A stretch of DNA of 64,000 bases, taken from Melghirimyces thermohalophilus (GTDB taxonomy: Bacteria > Bacillota > Bacilli > Thermoactinomycetales > DSM-45169). The notes under the pieces were generated by a model. The model saw nothing but the letters and a program-made list of their open reading frames with translations. It made no database searches and was not told the origin of the DNA. Shown here in pieces: positions 28,437 through 36,747 of the stretch. The DNA lies in NCBI RefSeq assembly GCF_900102685.1, contig NZ_FMZA01000005.1:62001-126000 (forward strand), given 5' to 3'. Each line of letters opens with the position of its first letter. Within the stretch, counting starts at the first letter, position 1. Position numbers and translations under genes: made by a program.

Positions 28437-30083
28437 TCATTTTTTTTGCCCATCCTCCTTCACCCATTCAGAATAGACGATCGGGTAGGCCCGGAGGGCC
28501 AGTTGGAGAGTGAGCTTCCGATCCGGTGACAGATAATCTTTACCCAGCAAGCTCTCCAGCTTTTGCAGGCGGTAATAAAGCGACTGACGGACGATATGCA
28601 GCTTATCGGCGACCTCCTTTTTGGAGCCGTTGTGGTCGAGATAGACCCGCAGCGTGTTCAGGAGGTCGCCTCCTTTTACCCGGTCGTGATCGATGACCGG
28701 ACCGAGGTGGTCTCGGACGAAGGTCGTGAGGTTCTGGTGGATGCCGGGATGAAGGAGAAGCTGATACACCCCCAGGTCCTCATAAAAGAGGAAGCCGGTC
28801 TCCCTCCGAGTGACCGTGAGCACCTGATGGGCTTCCCGGAGCGCTGCGGGAGCTTGGAGCAAGTCGTCGCGGAGGCGGCCGACACCCATCAGTGGCTGCA
28901 GGTTCCACGGGTTTTGCTGGCAGAGGTGGTCGATCTCTTGACATGCGTGCCGCAAGCGGCTTCCTTCAGAGGGATGGGGTCCCTGGTTGAAGGCGACGAC
29001 GGCCAAGCGGGCGTTTTGCATGGTGATAAAGGGGCGGAAGCCCTGTTTTTCAAATGCGGCTCGAACCATGAGGGAAACCTCGTAACGAAAATCATCCAGC
29101 GCCCATGGAGCGGCATCCGGCAATTCCAGCAGAAATACTCGGTAGGAAGGGATGGCCGTCTGTTCGTAGTTGCTGTCCAGATGGTACAGGAGGTCTGATT
29201 CGCTCAGACGACCCAGGAGCCAATCGTTGACCCACAGGTGTTCCGAGTGAAGTTTCTTTTCCTCTAAGTAACGTTTTCTAAGCAGGTCTTGGGCGATGGC
29301 GAGGGAGGAGCCGTCTAACAGGAGGGACTCGTATTCTTCCGGCGGCGTTTCACAGACCAGCCCGAGATAAGCCCAGGTTTGTCCCAAGGCTTGAATCGGG
29401 TGCAGCAGGAGATGGCGTCCTTCTTGCTCCCATGCGAGTGGCATTATCTCCTGTTCTCTTTTTATCCTCTCCAGGCGGGCCCGGATGCAGGTGAAGAGGG
29501 GTTCCCTCTCTTCCGGTGGCAAGGTCGGTATGGAGAGGGGAGTCCCCTGTATTGGGAGAAAAAGAACCGGATGCCCGCAATGTTCGTGAAGCAGCTTCAA
29601 GATGTTTTCTAAACCTTGGGGAGCCAGGGTGAGTCGGTGAAATTGGCGGGAGAGGCTTTCCAACTGCCGGATCTGATCATGGTGCCGGTGGATAATGTGG
29701 GAATGGAGATCCTGGGTGATATCGACAAAACGGACGGTTTTTTCAAAGACAATCAGGGGAAAGCCTCGCCTCTCCGCAAGTTCTACCATCTCTTGGGGGA
29801 GCCGGATAAAATACTCTCCCAATTCGATGCAGAGACAGGCGACGCCGAGATCGATCAGCTTTGCAAGGTAAGTGACAGGCGAGTCCGTCCCTGACCGGAA
29901 GGCGATGCCCGTGGTCAAGATCATTTCTCCGCCGCGGATGAGGTGTTCGAAGCGAGTTACTTCCAGGATGTGTACCCACCGGATCGGCCGCTCCAGTTGG
30001 TTCTCTCCGGCCACGACTCGGGCGTCCTTGAAAAGGGGGCGGTGGAGGGCGTCTTGGATGGTAAAGCGTCTGGCAGTATCCAT
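28437..30083 (-). CDS. PucR-family transcriptional regulator
   Basis: 548 residues in the usual PucR order. The N-terminal PucR domain (about 8-130) contains GGEMILTTGIAFR and KLIDLGVACLCIELGEY. A CdaR GGDEF-like middle follows. The C-terminal HTH (about 485-540) reads TLRVYLDHNGSKKEVADKLH, then VRQSLYYRLQKLE. Relatives control purine, amino-acid or polyamine catabolism. ATG 30083 follows GGGGAGG. The catabolic gene block from 34 kb onward is a plausible target but lies several kilobases away, so this is only inference. Confidence 0.92.
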   Translation of the reverse strand: MDTARRFTIQDALHRPLFKDARVVAGENQLERPIRWVHILEVTRFEHLIRGGEMILTTGIAFRSGTDSPVTYLAKLIDLGVACLCIELGEYFIRLPQEMVELAERRGFPLIVFEKTVRFVDITQDLHSHIIHRHHDQIRQLESLSRQFHRLTLAPQGLENILKLLHEHCGHPVLFLPIQGTPLSIPTLPPEEREPLFTCIRARLERIKREQEIMPLAWEQEGRHLLLHPIQALGQTWAYLGLVCETPPEEYESLLLDGSSLAIAQDLLRKRYLEEKKLHSEHLWVNDWLLGRLSESDLLYHLDSNYEQTAIPSYRVFLLELPDAAPWALDDFRYEVSLMVRAAFEKQGFRPFITMQNARLAVVAFNQGPHPSEGSRLRHACQEIDHLCQQNPWNLQPLMGVGRLRDDLLQAPAALREAHQVLTVTRRETGFLFYEDLGVYQLLLHPGIHQNLTTFVRDHLGPVIDHDRVKGGDLLNTLRVYLDHNGSKKEVADKLHIVRQSLYYRLQKLESLLGKDYLSPDRKLTLQLALRAYPIVYSEWVKEDGQKK

Positions 30084-30435
30084 CAGTTTTTCCTCCCCTG
30101 CTGACGAAGTCCAGTGGTCTGCATGGTTCGCCCAATATTCTTTCTATTTATTATAATAGAAAAAATCGTGTTTGTCGTCTGAGTGGAGAAGCCTGATAGG
30201 GTGGTGTTAAACGGAGTGGCTTCGAGGAGAAGGTGGCAATGGTGCCGGGAGGCGGTTTAGGTAGCGGTGGTTGACCGCGGCGAGACAGTCGTCCGGCAGA
30301 CGGGGGCCATCCATGGTTTGCAGGAGATGGCGGCGGTTGCAGATGTGTCCGAGGGAGCGTGGGTGGCGCGGATGGAGGAGCAGCTAGGGGTGGGCAGGCA
30401 CAAGAGCTTACCCATGGACGAATTGCCGTTTTATG
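30084..30435. other. Intergenic stretch, nothing recognised
   Basis: About 350 nt upstream of the pucR start. Several frames are open but none has a ribosome binding site or recognisable protein. The stretch just upstream of pucR is AT-rich (TTATTATAATAGAAAAAAT, about 30147-30165) and may hold its promoter. Confidence 0.4.
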
Positions 30436-30475
30436 AAAAAGAGGACGGGCCTACGTCAAGGTGCGTCGGCCCGTC
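30436..30475 (-). terminator. Intrinsic terminator of the SH3-like secreted protein gene
   Basis: GACGGGCC pairs with GGCCCGTC, with extra pairing inside. On the reverse strand it is followed by CTCTTTTTC. It sits 34 nt downstream of the gene ending at 30509. Confidence 0.7.
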
Positions 30476-30508
30476 TGTGACAGATCTGATTTCAGCTAAG
30501 AGTGGGTA

Positions 30509-30826
30509 TTAGATGTTACATTCAAACATGATAAAATCGCTCACTTGAATCCATCCGAAACCATCCCGTGCCACCCATCCGTCATCAAAGATGAATCCCC
30601 GCACATAATGCATACCTTCCGGACCGTAGCGTTCGATCACGGGACTCGTTACACTTTTTTGCTCATAAACCGGTGTATTTGCTCCTACAAAACCGCTTCC
30701 CGAACAAGCCATGATATGTGCCTTTCCCTCAGAGGCGAACCCTTGAGCGGAAACGGTCTCCGTTGTCCCAAAAGGAACCATCGACAGCGACAAGACGGCC
30801 AATAGAGCGAACAGCTTTTTTCTCAT
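30509..30826 (-). CDS. Small secreted SH3b-like protein
   Basis: 105 residues. A clear signal peptide (MRKKLFALLAVLSLSMVPFG, ending near VSA-Q) is followed by a compact domain of about 75 residues. VGANTPVYEQKSVTSPVIE and DDGWVARDGFGWIQVSDFI resemble a bacterial SH3 domain, with two Cys that could form a disulfide. ATG 30826 follows GGAGGG; upstream in-frame ATGs lack sites. Cell-wall or surface binding is a guess from the fold. Confidence 0.75.
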   Translation of the reverse strand: MRKKLFALLAVLSLSMVPFGTTETVSAQGFASEGKAHIMACSGSGFVGANTPVYEQKSVTSPVIERYGPEGMHYVRGFIFDDGWVARDGFGWIQVSDFIMFECNI

Positions 30827-31035
30827 AAGAGATCCCTCCATCATTAAAATATCTTTTTGTTCAGAAACAGAGGCGGTGATCGCGACAGCATCCAAAAGCA
30901 TGGTTTTTCCTTTGCACCTCTTGCCCCATCGATCCCCTCCTTAAAACGTTACTTATATAAAATTATGGTTGGAGAAAAAAATACCTGCTTTTATTCAACC
31001 ATGTTTGATAAATCATTCTTTGATTTGACATACAA

Positions 31036-31077
31036 GGAGGACCCGGTCGCTAGTAAACGACCGGGTCCTCCTTGTTT
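31036..31077 (+). terminator. Strong hairpin terminator
   Basis: GGAGGACCCGGTCG pairs perfectly with CGACCGGGTCCTCC (14 bp) around an 8-nt loop. TTGTTTTTC follows on the forward strand. It lies just past the end of the convergent M23 peptidase operon and may stop transcription from both sides. No forward gene precedes it in the roughly 200 nt of AT-rich DNA upstream. Confidence 0.75.
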
Positions 31078-31135
31078 TTCAAAACGGTAGGTGGCGTAGG
31101 AACATACTCTCTTTCCGTCCATGCAGAAGTAACCC

Positions 31136-32050
31136 TTATCGGGAAAAGACCAGGCTGTTGCGAATCAGAAACCGCCCTCCAAACCGGATAGGAACGCCTT
31201 GCCCGTTTTTTTCCGCATGGATGTGAAGGTGCGGTTCTGATGTATTGCCCGAATTGCCGACTCGGCCGATCGGATCCCCTGCCTCGATTCGCTGCCCTTT
31301 TTCCACCTGTAGGCTCCCTGGCACGAGATGGGCGATGACAACCTCCACTCCTTTACAGCCGATCCGGACATGGTTGCCTGTCGGGTGTTGCTGTCGATAG
31401 GATTGCGTGTCCCGGTTCATCTCGAAAGGTTCCAACTCCTTTAAACCGTCCACTGCCTGGATCACTTCCCCAGAACAGGGACTGTACAGGGGGTCTTGAT
31501 AGATGACAAACTGGCGGAGTGACTCAGGGGACAAGTGATTGGCCCGCATCCCGGCGCGATTCAATTTCACCATATCCAACGCGTAGGCTTGGGCGCGATG
31601 GGTATGATGATAGTTGATCGCTGTGGTGCTGCCGCCGTGGACCACATGGTACACCCCATCTTGCAAGGGGAAATGTAGGTGGACGGGCTTCTCTCTGTCG
31701 CTCATTCCCCAGAGGGCCAGCAATACAAAAGCCCCGAAGTAGAGAGAAAGGGCGGTATATGTGATGAGGTTGAACCGGTACTTCCAACTTTTTCGCGGAC
31801 CGCGGCGGGCGAGATCTCTGTTTTTGAAGAAGGATCGCACCGCCGCCGTGAGAAACATCACGACGATCAGGATGCGCGGAAAATAGCCGACCACATCCCA
31901 TCGTCCGACCAAAAAGAGATAGGCGATAAACAAGCCGGCCATCACCGTGTAGAGAGTCCATGCCCGCCGGCTGGTAAATTTGCCGCGCCATAACTGGATA
32001 AAAAACACGAGGGGCACCAACACATAGATCAACCAGTAGAATAGCGTCAT
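31136..32050 (-). CDS. Membrane-anchored M23-family metallopeptidase
   Basis: 304 residues. The N-terminal half has about four hydrophobic segments, starting LFYWLIYVLVPLVFFIQLW. The C-terminal half is a LytM/M23 domain with AYALDMVKLN, YSPCSGEVIQAVDG, GNHVRIGCKGVEVVIAHL and HLHIHAEKNG. M23 enzymes use His and Asp to bind zinc and cut peptidoglycan cross-bridges. The first conserved H-to-D region looks altered, so activity is not certain. Its start overlaps the stop of the ABC ATPase, making it the last gene of the YtrA-type operon, an unusual partner. Confidence 0.82.
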   Translation of the reverse strand: MTLFYWLIYVLVPLVFFIQLWRGKFTSRRAWTLYTVMAGLFIAYLFLVGRWDVVGYFPRILIVVMFLTAAVRSFFKNRDLARRGPRKSWKYRFNLITYTALSLYFGAFVLLALWGMSDREKPVHLHFPLQDGVYHVVHGGSTTAINYHHTHRAQAYALDMVKLNRAGMRANHLSPESLRQFVIYQDPLYSPCSGEVIQAVDGLKELEPFEMNRDTQSYRQQHPTGNHVRIGCKGVEVVIAHLVPGSLQVEKGQRIEAGDPIGRVGNSGNTSEPHLHIHAEKNGQGVPIRFGGRFLIRNSLVFSR

Positions 32051-32913
32051 GATCGCTTCTCCATTTGAAAGTAATACAGGATATCTTCCAAGGTCGGCTT
32101 TTCAACGACCAGAGGATGATCGCTGCCCAAGGCCTCCCACTGGGAAACTTGATCGGTCAGCCCGTGGAAACCGATCTCTGTCTGACGCATGCCGATCAGA
32201 GTTCCTTTCCGATCATCGTCTAGTAGCGCACGCGGACCCTTGATAACTGCGTACTGCTGAAACAATTCATCCTTGGGCCGGTTGAAGATCATCTCTCCAC
32301 GATCGACATAGATGACAAAATCCGCTCTTTCATCCAGCTCCCGGGTGTTGTGCGTCGCCATCACAATCGTTTTGGTCTCATCCTGCAGAATCTCGCTGAA
32401 GATATCCATCAATTCCCGTCGGAAGACTGGATCCAGCCCGGCGGTCGGCTCATCCAACAGGAGCAGTTCCGCATCGTGTGAAAGGGCGAGGGCCAATGAG
32501 AACTTCATGGTCATGCCCTGGGAAAGTTTTTTCATCTTTGTTTCCGGATGTAATCCGAAGCGATCCAAATACCCATGAAAGGTCGCCTCGTTCCAAGAAT
32601 CGTAGAAAGGGGCGATCATCTTTTTCATGCTGTTTACCGTCTGATCTCCATAAAAATCGGTCTGAGCAAACAGAAAGCCGATCCTCGATTTGATCACCCT
32701 CTCGTTTCCCGCAAGGTGTTTTCCAAACAGCGTGATCTCCCCCTCATCCGGATGGATCAGATCCAGCATCAGCCGGATTAACGTGGTCTTTCCGGAACCA
32801 TTGGGTCCGATGATCCCCGTCAGGTACCCGCGGGGGATCATAAGCGATACCTGTTCTAGAGCAAAACGGTCATAACGTTTGGACACGTTTTTCATCGATA
32901 CGACTGGTTCCAT
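32047..32913 (-). CDS. ABC transporter ATP-binding protein (YtrB-like)
   Basis: 288 residues. Walker A GIIGPNGSGKTTLIRL (about residues 33-48), signature MKKLSQGMTMKFSLALALS, Walker B LLLLDEPTAGLDP and the H-loop VMATHNTRELDE are all intact. The C-terminal extension is like that of YtrB/YhcH-type ATPases that pair with small ABC-2 permeases. It sits between the permease (ending at 32926) and the M23 gene. Probably an exporter or membrane-stress system responding to cell-wall antibiotics, by analogy with Ytr. Confidence 0.93.
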   Translation of the reverse strand: MEPVVSMKNVSKRYDRFALEQVSLMIPRGYLTGIIGPNGSGKTTLIRLMLDLIHPDEGEITLFGKHLAGNERVIKSRIGFLFAQTDFYGDQTVNSMKKMIAPFYDSWNEATFHGYLDRFGLHPETKMKKLSQGMTMKFSLALALSHDAELLLLDEPTAGLDPVFRRELMDIFSEILQDETKTIVMATHNTRELDERADFVIYVDRGEMIFNRPKDELFQQYAVIKGPRALLDDDRKGTLIGMRQTEIGFHGLTDQVSQWEALGSDHPLVVEKPTLEDILYYFQMEKRS

Positions 32914-32925
32914 CTCGCTGCCTCC

Positions 32926-33543
32926 TCACCCGATATCCTTTCTGCGGTATTTCCACTTCGCCCACTGGTATGAGCCTCCGTATAGCAATACGCAGAATGC
33001 GAACAACAGAACCCAGAGGGCATTCCCTTCCTTGAGAGCGGAGTCCATATACTGGTTGAATAGAAAAGAGAGTGCCAGAGCGATGATGAAGGCCGTCATC
33101 GTGGAACCGATCTCTCGATGGAACCAGAAATCGATCCCATAAAACACGGCCAGCCCGATCAATCCTGTGGCAATACCAATCAACCCCTCAGCGGGAGTGA
33201 ACTGGAGAGAGTCGGGATAAACAATCCACCGAACGGGAAACTGCAGGATCCACGCCAGCAGGTAACCGCCGACAGCGAAAAGTACTCCCTCCAGATACTT
33301 CGCGCCAACCAGCTCCACCCGGGAGATCGGCAAGCTGTTCCAAAAGGCCTCCATGTTAGCAGATCCGCCATCCATCGTTGCCAGATAAAAAGCGAAGACG
33401 AGTGTCAAGAGGGATCCGGAATAATGGATAGCCAGTGGATCATCCACCCAGATCAGCCAGTTCCACAACAAACCGAAGGTGAGGGAGACAAACAGCAGAC
33501 CGGGTCGCAACAACAACCAATCTTTTCGCAACACTTTCGCCAT
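32926..33543 (-). CDS. ABC-2-type permease subunit
   Basis: 205 residues with six predicted membrane segments, such as LLFVSLTFGLLWNWLIWV and ALWVLLFAFCVLLYGG, and the loop NMEAFWNSLPISRVELVGAK that is common in ABC-2 permeases. ATG 33543 follows CAGGAGG; an earlier ATG at 33570 would overlap the GntR gene. Together with the ATPase it should form the transporter. Confidence 0.85.
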   Translation of the reverse strand: MAKVLRKDWLLLRPGLLFVSLTFGLLWNWLIWVDDPLAIHYSGSLLTLVFAFYLATMDGGSANMEAFWNSLPISRVELVGAKYLEGVLFAVGGYLLAWILQFPVRWIVYPDSLQFTPAEGLIGIATGLIGLAVFYGIDFWFHREIGSTMTAFIIALALSFLFNQYMDSALKEGNALWVLLFAFCVLLYGGSYQWAKWKYRRKDIG

Positions 33544-33566
33544 GTCACAACCTCCTGTGATCTTTT

Positions 33567-33953
33567 TCAACCCTCCGCTTTCGTCTGGTCATCGATCAAC
33601 TCCAACATCTCCTTCAGTTCCGATAAGGACAGGCCGATCCTTCGCCCTTCTTCCACCGCTTCCGTCAGTTTGTCCTCAATTCTCTTCAACTGCTGTTCCC
33701 GAACCCACTCCTCTGACTGTCCGGCGATAAAGGACCCCCGTCCGACGACGGATTCCACAAACCCTTCCCGCTCTAGCTCCTCATAGGCGCGTTTGGTGGT
33801 GATGACACTCACCTGCAACTCCTTGGCCAACTTCCGGATCGATGGCAAGGGTTCCCCGGGGTGCAAGGTTTGGTTGAGTACTGATTGTTTGATCTGTTCT
33901 TTGATCTGCACATAAATGGGCTCTTTGGAACGGTTGGAAATGATGATATTCAT
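33567..33953 (-). CDS. GntR-family regulator, YtrA subfamily
   Basis: 128 residues: a winged-helix GntR domain (residues about 10-75) with EPIYVQIKEQIKQSVLN, GEPLPSIRKLAKELQVS and RGSFIAGQ, plus the short two-helix YtrA tail. YtrA proteins repress their own ABC-transporter operon and are released by cell-wall-active antibiotics. ATG 33953 follows GGAGTGG. A long perfect inverted repeat lies about 40 nt upstream. Confidence 0.92.
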   Translation of the reverse strand: MNIIISNRSKEPIYVQIKEQIKQSVLNQTLHPGEPLPSIRKLAKELQVSVITTKRAYEELEREGFVESVVGRGSFIAGQSEEWVREQQLKRIEDKLTEAVEEGRRIGLSLSELKEMLELIDDQTKAEG

Positions 33954-33991
33954 GGGTGCCCCCACTCCCTGATTAAGTGTGAATGCGAGAG

Positions 33992-34022
33992 GGTATTGTA
34001 TATAAACAATATATACAATACC
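33992..34022. promoter_or_regulatory. 13-bp inverted repeat, candidate YtrA-type operator
   Basis: GGTATTGTATATA-aacaa-TATATACAATACC is a perfect palindrome of 13-bp arms and a 5-nt spacer, 39 nt upstream of the GntR start. Its GTATTGTATA core also supplies promoter-like TATA sequence, so the GntR dimer would cover the promoter of its own operon. Confidence 0.75.
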
Positions 34023-34424
34023 GACGGCAGTGTGTCAACTAAAGGGATAAAAAACCTTTGATTAAGGGAAGGGCCCAATCCTCTATCCCTCATGTCCCCA
34101 CGTTTCTTGAGTGAATCCTGTCTCAGGACATCTACAAGGTGGATTTCTGGTTACCGTGTGCAACCAATTTCTTGCGGGAAGGGATCTGTTGCAGGTGGTT
34201 TCCACCTAATCCTTGTACACTCTGTATCTGGATTTGTGAAGAAAGGGGTTTTAAAAGACTGCAAGAGGATCCACTTCACACCCCCGCATGACCGGCTATA
34301 CCTCACTCTGACCTCTCTATTGTCCAAATCAAACGACCGTGTTCTTCACACATCGTCTAATGATGAAACCGTGCAAAGATAATATACTGAATATTATAAC
34401 TAAACAGGAGAGGGAGGGAGATAG
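34023..34424. other. Intergenic stretch before the symporter operon
   Basis: About 400 nt without a supported gene. An open frame at 34092-34382 on the forward strand has no ribosome binding site or family resemblance. AT-rich sequence at 34378-34400 (GATAATATACTGAATATTAT) could hold the symporter promoter. TGAAACCGTGCAAA at 34366-34379 resembles a catabolite-control (cre) box with two mismatches. Confidence 0.35.
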
Positions 34425-34568
34425 ATGTTTGGGTTACCGATGGAAACCTTTTATTGGTTTGCACCCTGGCCTGTTTTTTGGATGGGACTGGCTCTGGTGA
34501 TGTATGTCAAATTGAAGAGAGAAGATGAACAGGAAGAGCGTTCACTTCCGAGAGAGGGGGAGGATTGA
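34425..34568 (+). CDS. Symporter small accessory membrane peptide, 47 aa
   Basis: ATG 34425 follows AGGGAGGGAG and the frame ends at TGA 34566-34568, one base before the GTG of the symporter. The product has one hydrophobic segment (WFAPWPVFWMGLALVMYVKL) and an acidic tail. Small membrane partners encoded directly upstream of sodium:solute symporters are known, so a stabilising or regulatory role is likely. Confidence 0.7.
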   Translation: MFGLPMETFYWFAPWPVFWMGLALVMYVKLKREDEQEERSLPREGED

Positions 34569-34569
34569 G

Positions 34570-36135
34570 GTGAATCTGGAACTGTGTATTTTTACGGTTT
34601 ACCTCGTCGTTTTGTTGATGATCGGATATCTCTCTTCCAAAAGGGCTTCCCAATCCGTAGATGATTTTTTGCTCGGCGGTCGTTCCGTGGGCCCAGCAGT
34701 GACCGCGATGACCATGCAGGGAACCTATATGAGCGGTTACATGTTTATGGGCGGGCCAGCTCTGGCCTATCAACAGGGTTGGTATGCCCTTTGGTACGCC
34801 TTCAGCGACGCAGGTGGATCGATCGTCAACATCTCTGTGCTCGGCAAGCGGATGCGGCGGTTGTCCGAACGGCTGGGGGCCTTATCCCCGGTGGAGTATT
34901 TAGGGAAAAGGTACGAAAGCTCCCTGGTCCAATTGATCGCTTCCATCATCTCCATCGTTTTTATCTCTGTCTATGTCTTCGCCCAGTTTATCGCCGCCGG
35001 TAAAGCGTTAACCTCCTTGACCGGGATGCCCTATGTACCCGCCTTGACCGTTGGAGTGGGCGTGATCGTGCTGTATACGGTGTTCGGGGGTTACCTGGCG
35101 GTGGTTTGGACCGACTTTATCCAGGCGATCATCATGGTGCTCGGGGTGGTAGGGATTACCGCTGTTGCCCTCGTCCATCTGGGCGGGTTGACCGAACTGA
35201 ATCACGCGCTGACCCGGATCGATCCTACGTATCTCAGCATCTGGGGCAAAGATCTGGCTTACCAGGGGCAATGGGGCGTTGTGTTGGGGGCGGTACTCAT
35301 TTATTCCATCGGTTACATGGGACTTCCGCACGTGGTGGTACGGCACATGTCGATGCAGAGTCCGAAGACAGCGCGAACGGCAATTCTCTGGTCTGCCAGT
35401 TGGAACCAACTGTTTGTGTTTGCGCCCTACCTGTTGGGTCTGTGTGGGATCGTCCTGCTGCCCAATCTGTCGGATCCGGAAATGGTGATACCGGAGCTGG
35501 CTTATACGTTTTTTCCGGGAGTCTTTGCCGCCATCCTGCTGTCTGCGGTGATGGCGGCGGTGATGTCGACATCCGATTCGTTATTGATGCAGGCGGGTAC
35601 GATCCTGTCCCGGGATATTTACCAGCGGTTTATCGATCCCAAGGCAGATCATCGACGGATGGTGTGGGTTTCCCGGCTGTTGATCTTGTTCGTGGGGGTT
35701 GTCGGGGTGGCGGTTGCCGCCTTTGAACCGCCGTCGGTATTCCAGTTGGTCATCTTTGGTTTTGGGGTTTTGGGAAATAGCTTTATCGTGCCTTATGTGG
35801 CATCGGTCTATTCCACGAAAGCCAACCGGGTGGGGGCGATCGCCGCGATGGTGTCCGGGGCGGTCACCCACATCCTGTGGACGGAATGGAACTTCGAGGC
35901 AGTCACAGGACTCCATCCTTTTATCGGCGGGTTGGTGATGTCCATCTTGGGTATGCTGATCGGGAACTTCTTCGGTAAAGTTCCCTCCCAAAAGATCCAG
36001 CAAGAAGTGGAAGGAGCCAAGAAGGGGCGCAACATTTCCCGAGACCTTGATCGACACGCTTCCCGGGAGTTGGCTCCCGAGGCGAGGAATATTGAGCTTC
36101 ATTTCCGGAGTTCGTCTGAGGTGAGGCCGACTTGA
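34570..36135 (+). CDS. Sodium:solute symporter family protein (SSS)
   Basis: 521-residue transporter with about 13 membrane segments. Family landmarks are SVDDFLLGGRSVGPAVTAMT, VFISVYVFAQFIAAGKALTS, FGGYLAVVWTDFIQAIIM and AVMAAVMSTSDSLLMQAGTI. It uses the sodium gradient to import a small organic solute. The specificity is unknown; the neighbouring aminotransferase and semialdehyde dehydrogenase suggest an amino acid such as beta-alanine. GTG 34570 after GGGGGAGG is chosen over ATG 34525, which overlaps the accessory peptide. Confidence 0.92.
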   Translation: MNLELCIFTVYLVVLLMIGYLSSKRASQSVDDFLLGGRSVGPAVTAMTMQGTYMSGYMFMGGPALAYQQGWYALWYAFSDAGGSIVNISVLGKRMRRLSERLGALSPVEYLGKRYESSLVQLIASIISIVFISVYVFAQFIAAGKALTSLTGMPYVPALTVGVGVIVLYTVFGGYLAVVWTDFIQAIIMVLGVVGITAVALVHLGGLTELNHALTRIDPTYLSIWGKDLAYQGQWGVVLGAVLIYSIGYMGLPHVVVRHMSMQSPKTARTAILWSASWNQLFVFAPYLLGLCGIVLLPNLSDPEMVIPELAYTFFPGVFAAILLSAVMAAVMSTSDSLLMQAGTILSRDIYQRFIDPKADHRRMVWVSRLLILFVGVVGVAVAAFEPPSVFQLVIFGFGVLGNSFIVPYVASVYSTKANRVGAIAAMVSGAVTHILWTEWNFEAVTGLHPFIGGLVMSILGMLIGNFFGKVPSQKIQQEVEGAKKGRNISRDLDRHASRELAPEARNIELHFRSSSEVRPT

Positions 36136-36626
36136 AGGAAGGATCCATTATTGCTACCGATTGGGACGAGCCGGCGATGGTTGACTGGATTGCCCAAAAA
36201 ACCCGGGCCCGATCGGTTTATGTTCAGAATCAGGTCTATTATCCGTATCTATATATCCAATACCGGCTGCAACAAACAGGTGGCTTGTTCCGGAAAAAGG
36301 GTCGGATCGCATGCACCGTCGATCTTGTCTCCGGAAAGGAAGCGATAGCCGATACGATGCCGGTGATGGAGAGTCGATGGGTTCCAGTAGAAAATATGAT
36401 TCAGGAGGGGGTGCAGCGCGAGGAGGCCCGGAAGCGAGCGGAGGCTTATGTTTACGCTTCCCTCTCCGTTGGTCTCAAGTGGTTGGGGACACCAACCTTG
36501 ATCCTAGAAGAGGAAGAGATCTGCTACCGCCCCTTCTGGGTCATGAGCTGTGAATGGGAGCGAGCCGATCCCGCCAAGATCGTCGTGGACGCGGTCTCGG
36601 GCCGCTATCATCCGCTATTCACCTGA
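36132..36626 (+). CDS. Hypothetical protein in the symporter operon
   Basis: 164 residues, soluble, with a Tyr-rich stretch (VYVQNQVYYPYLYIQYRL) and a C-terminal block containing YRPFWVMSCEWE and DAVSGRYHPLF. It starts with TTG 36132, overlapping the symporter stop, so it is probably coupled to transporter synthesis. I do not recognise the family. The position suggests a role linked to the transporter or its substrate. Confidence 0.65.
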   Translation: MKEGSIIATDWDEPAMVDWIAQKTRARSVYVQNQVYYPYLYIQYRLQQTGGLFRKKGRIACTVDLVSGKEAIADTMPVMESRWVPVENMIQEGVQREEARKRAEAYVYASLSVGLKWLGTPTLILEEEEICYRPFWVMSCEWERADPAKIVVDAVSGRYHPLFT

Positions 36627-36747
36627 GGGGCAACTGTCTAAAACCAAGGATCATTTTCCTAACAGGACGTCTAATGAAAAAGGTGGTTTTCTCCTATACA
36701 ATCCATAATAGAGGAAATATTCGAAAACAGGGGGAAGGGGAGATTCC

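Noticed and set aside
30267-30512. 81-codon forward open frame upstream of the SH3-like gene
   Set aside because: It runs into the terminator of the opposite-strand gene and has no ribosome site.
34092-34382. 96-codon forward open frame before the symporter operon
   Set aside because: No ribosome site and no recognisable protein; more likely a leader region.
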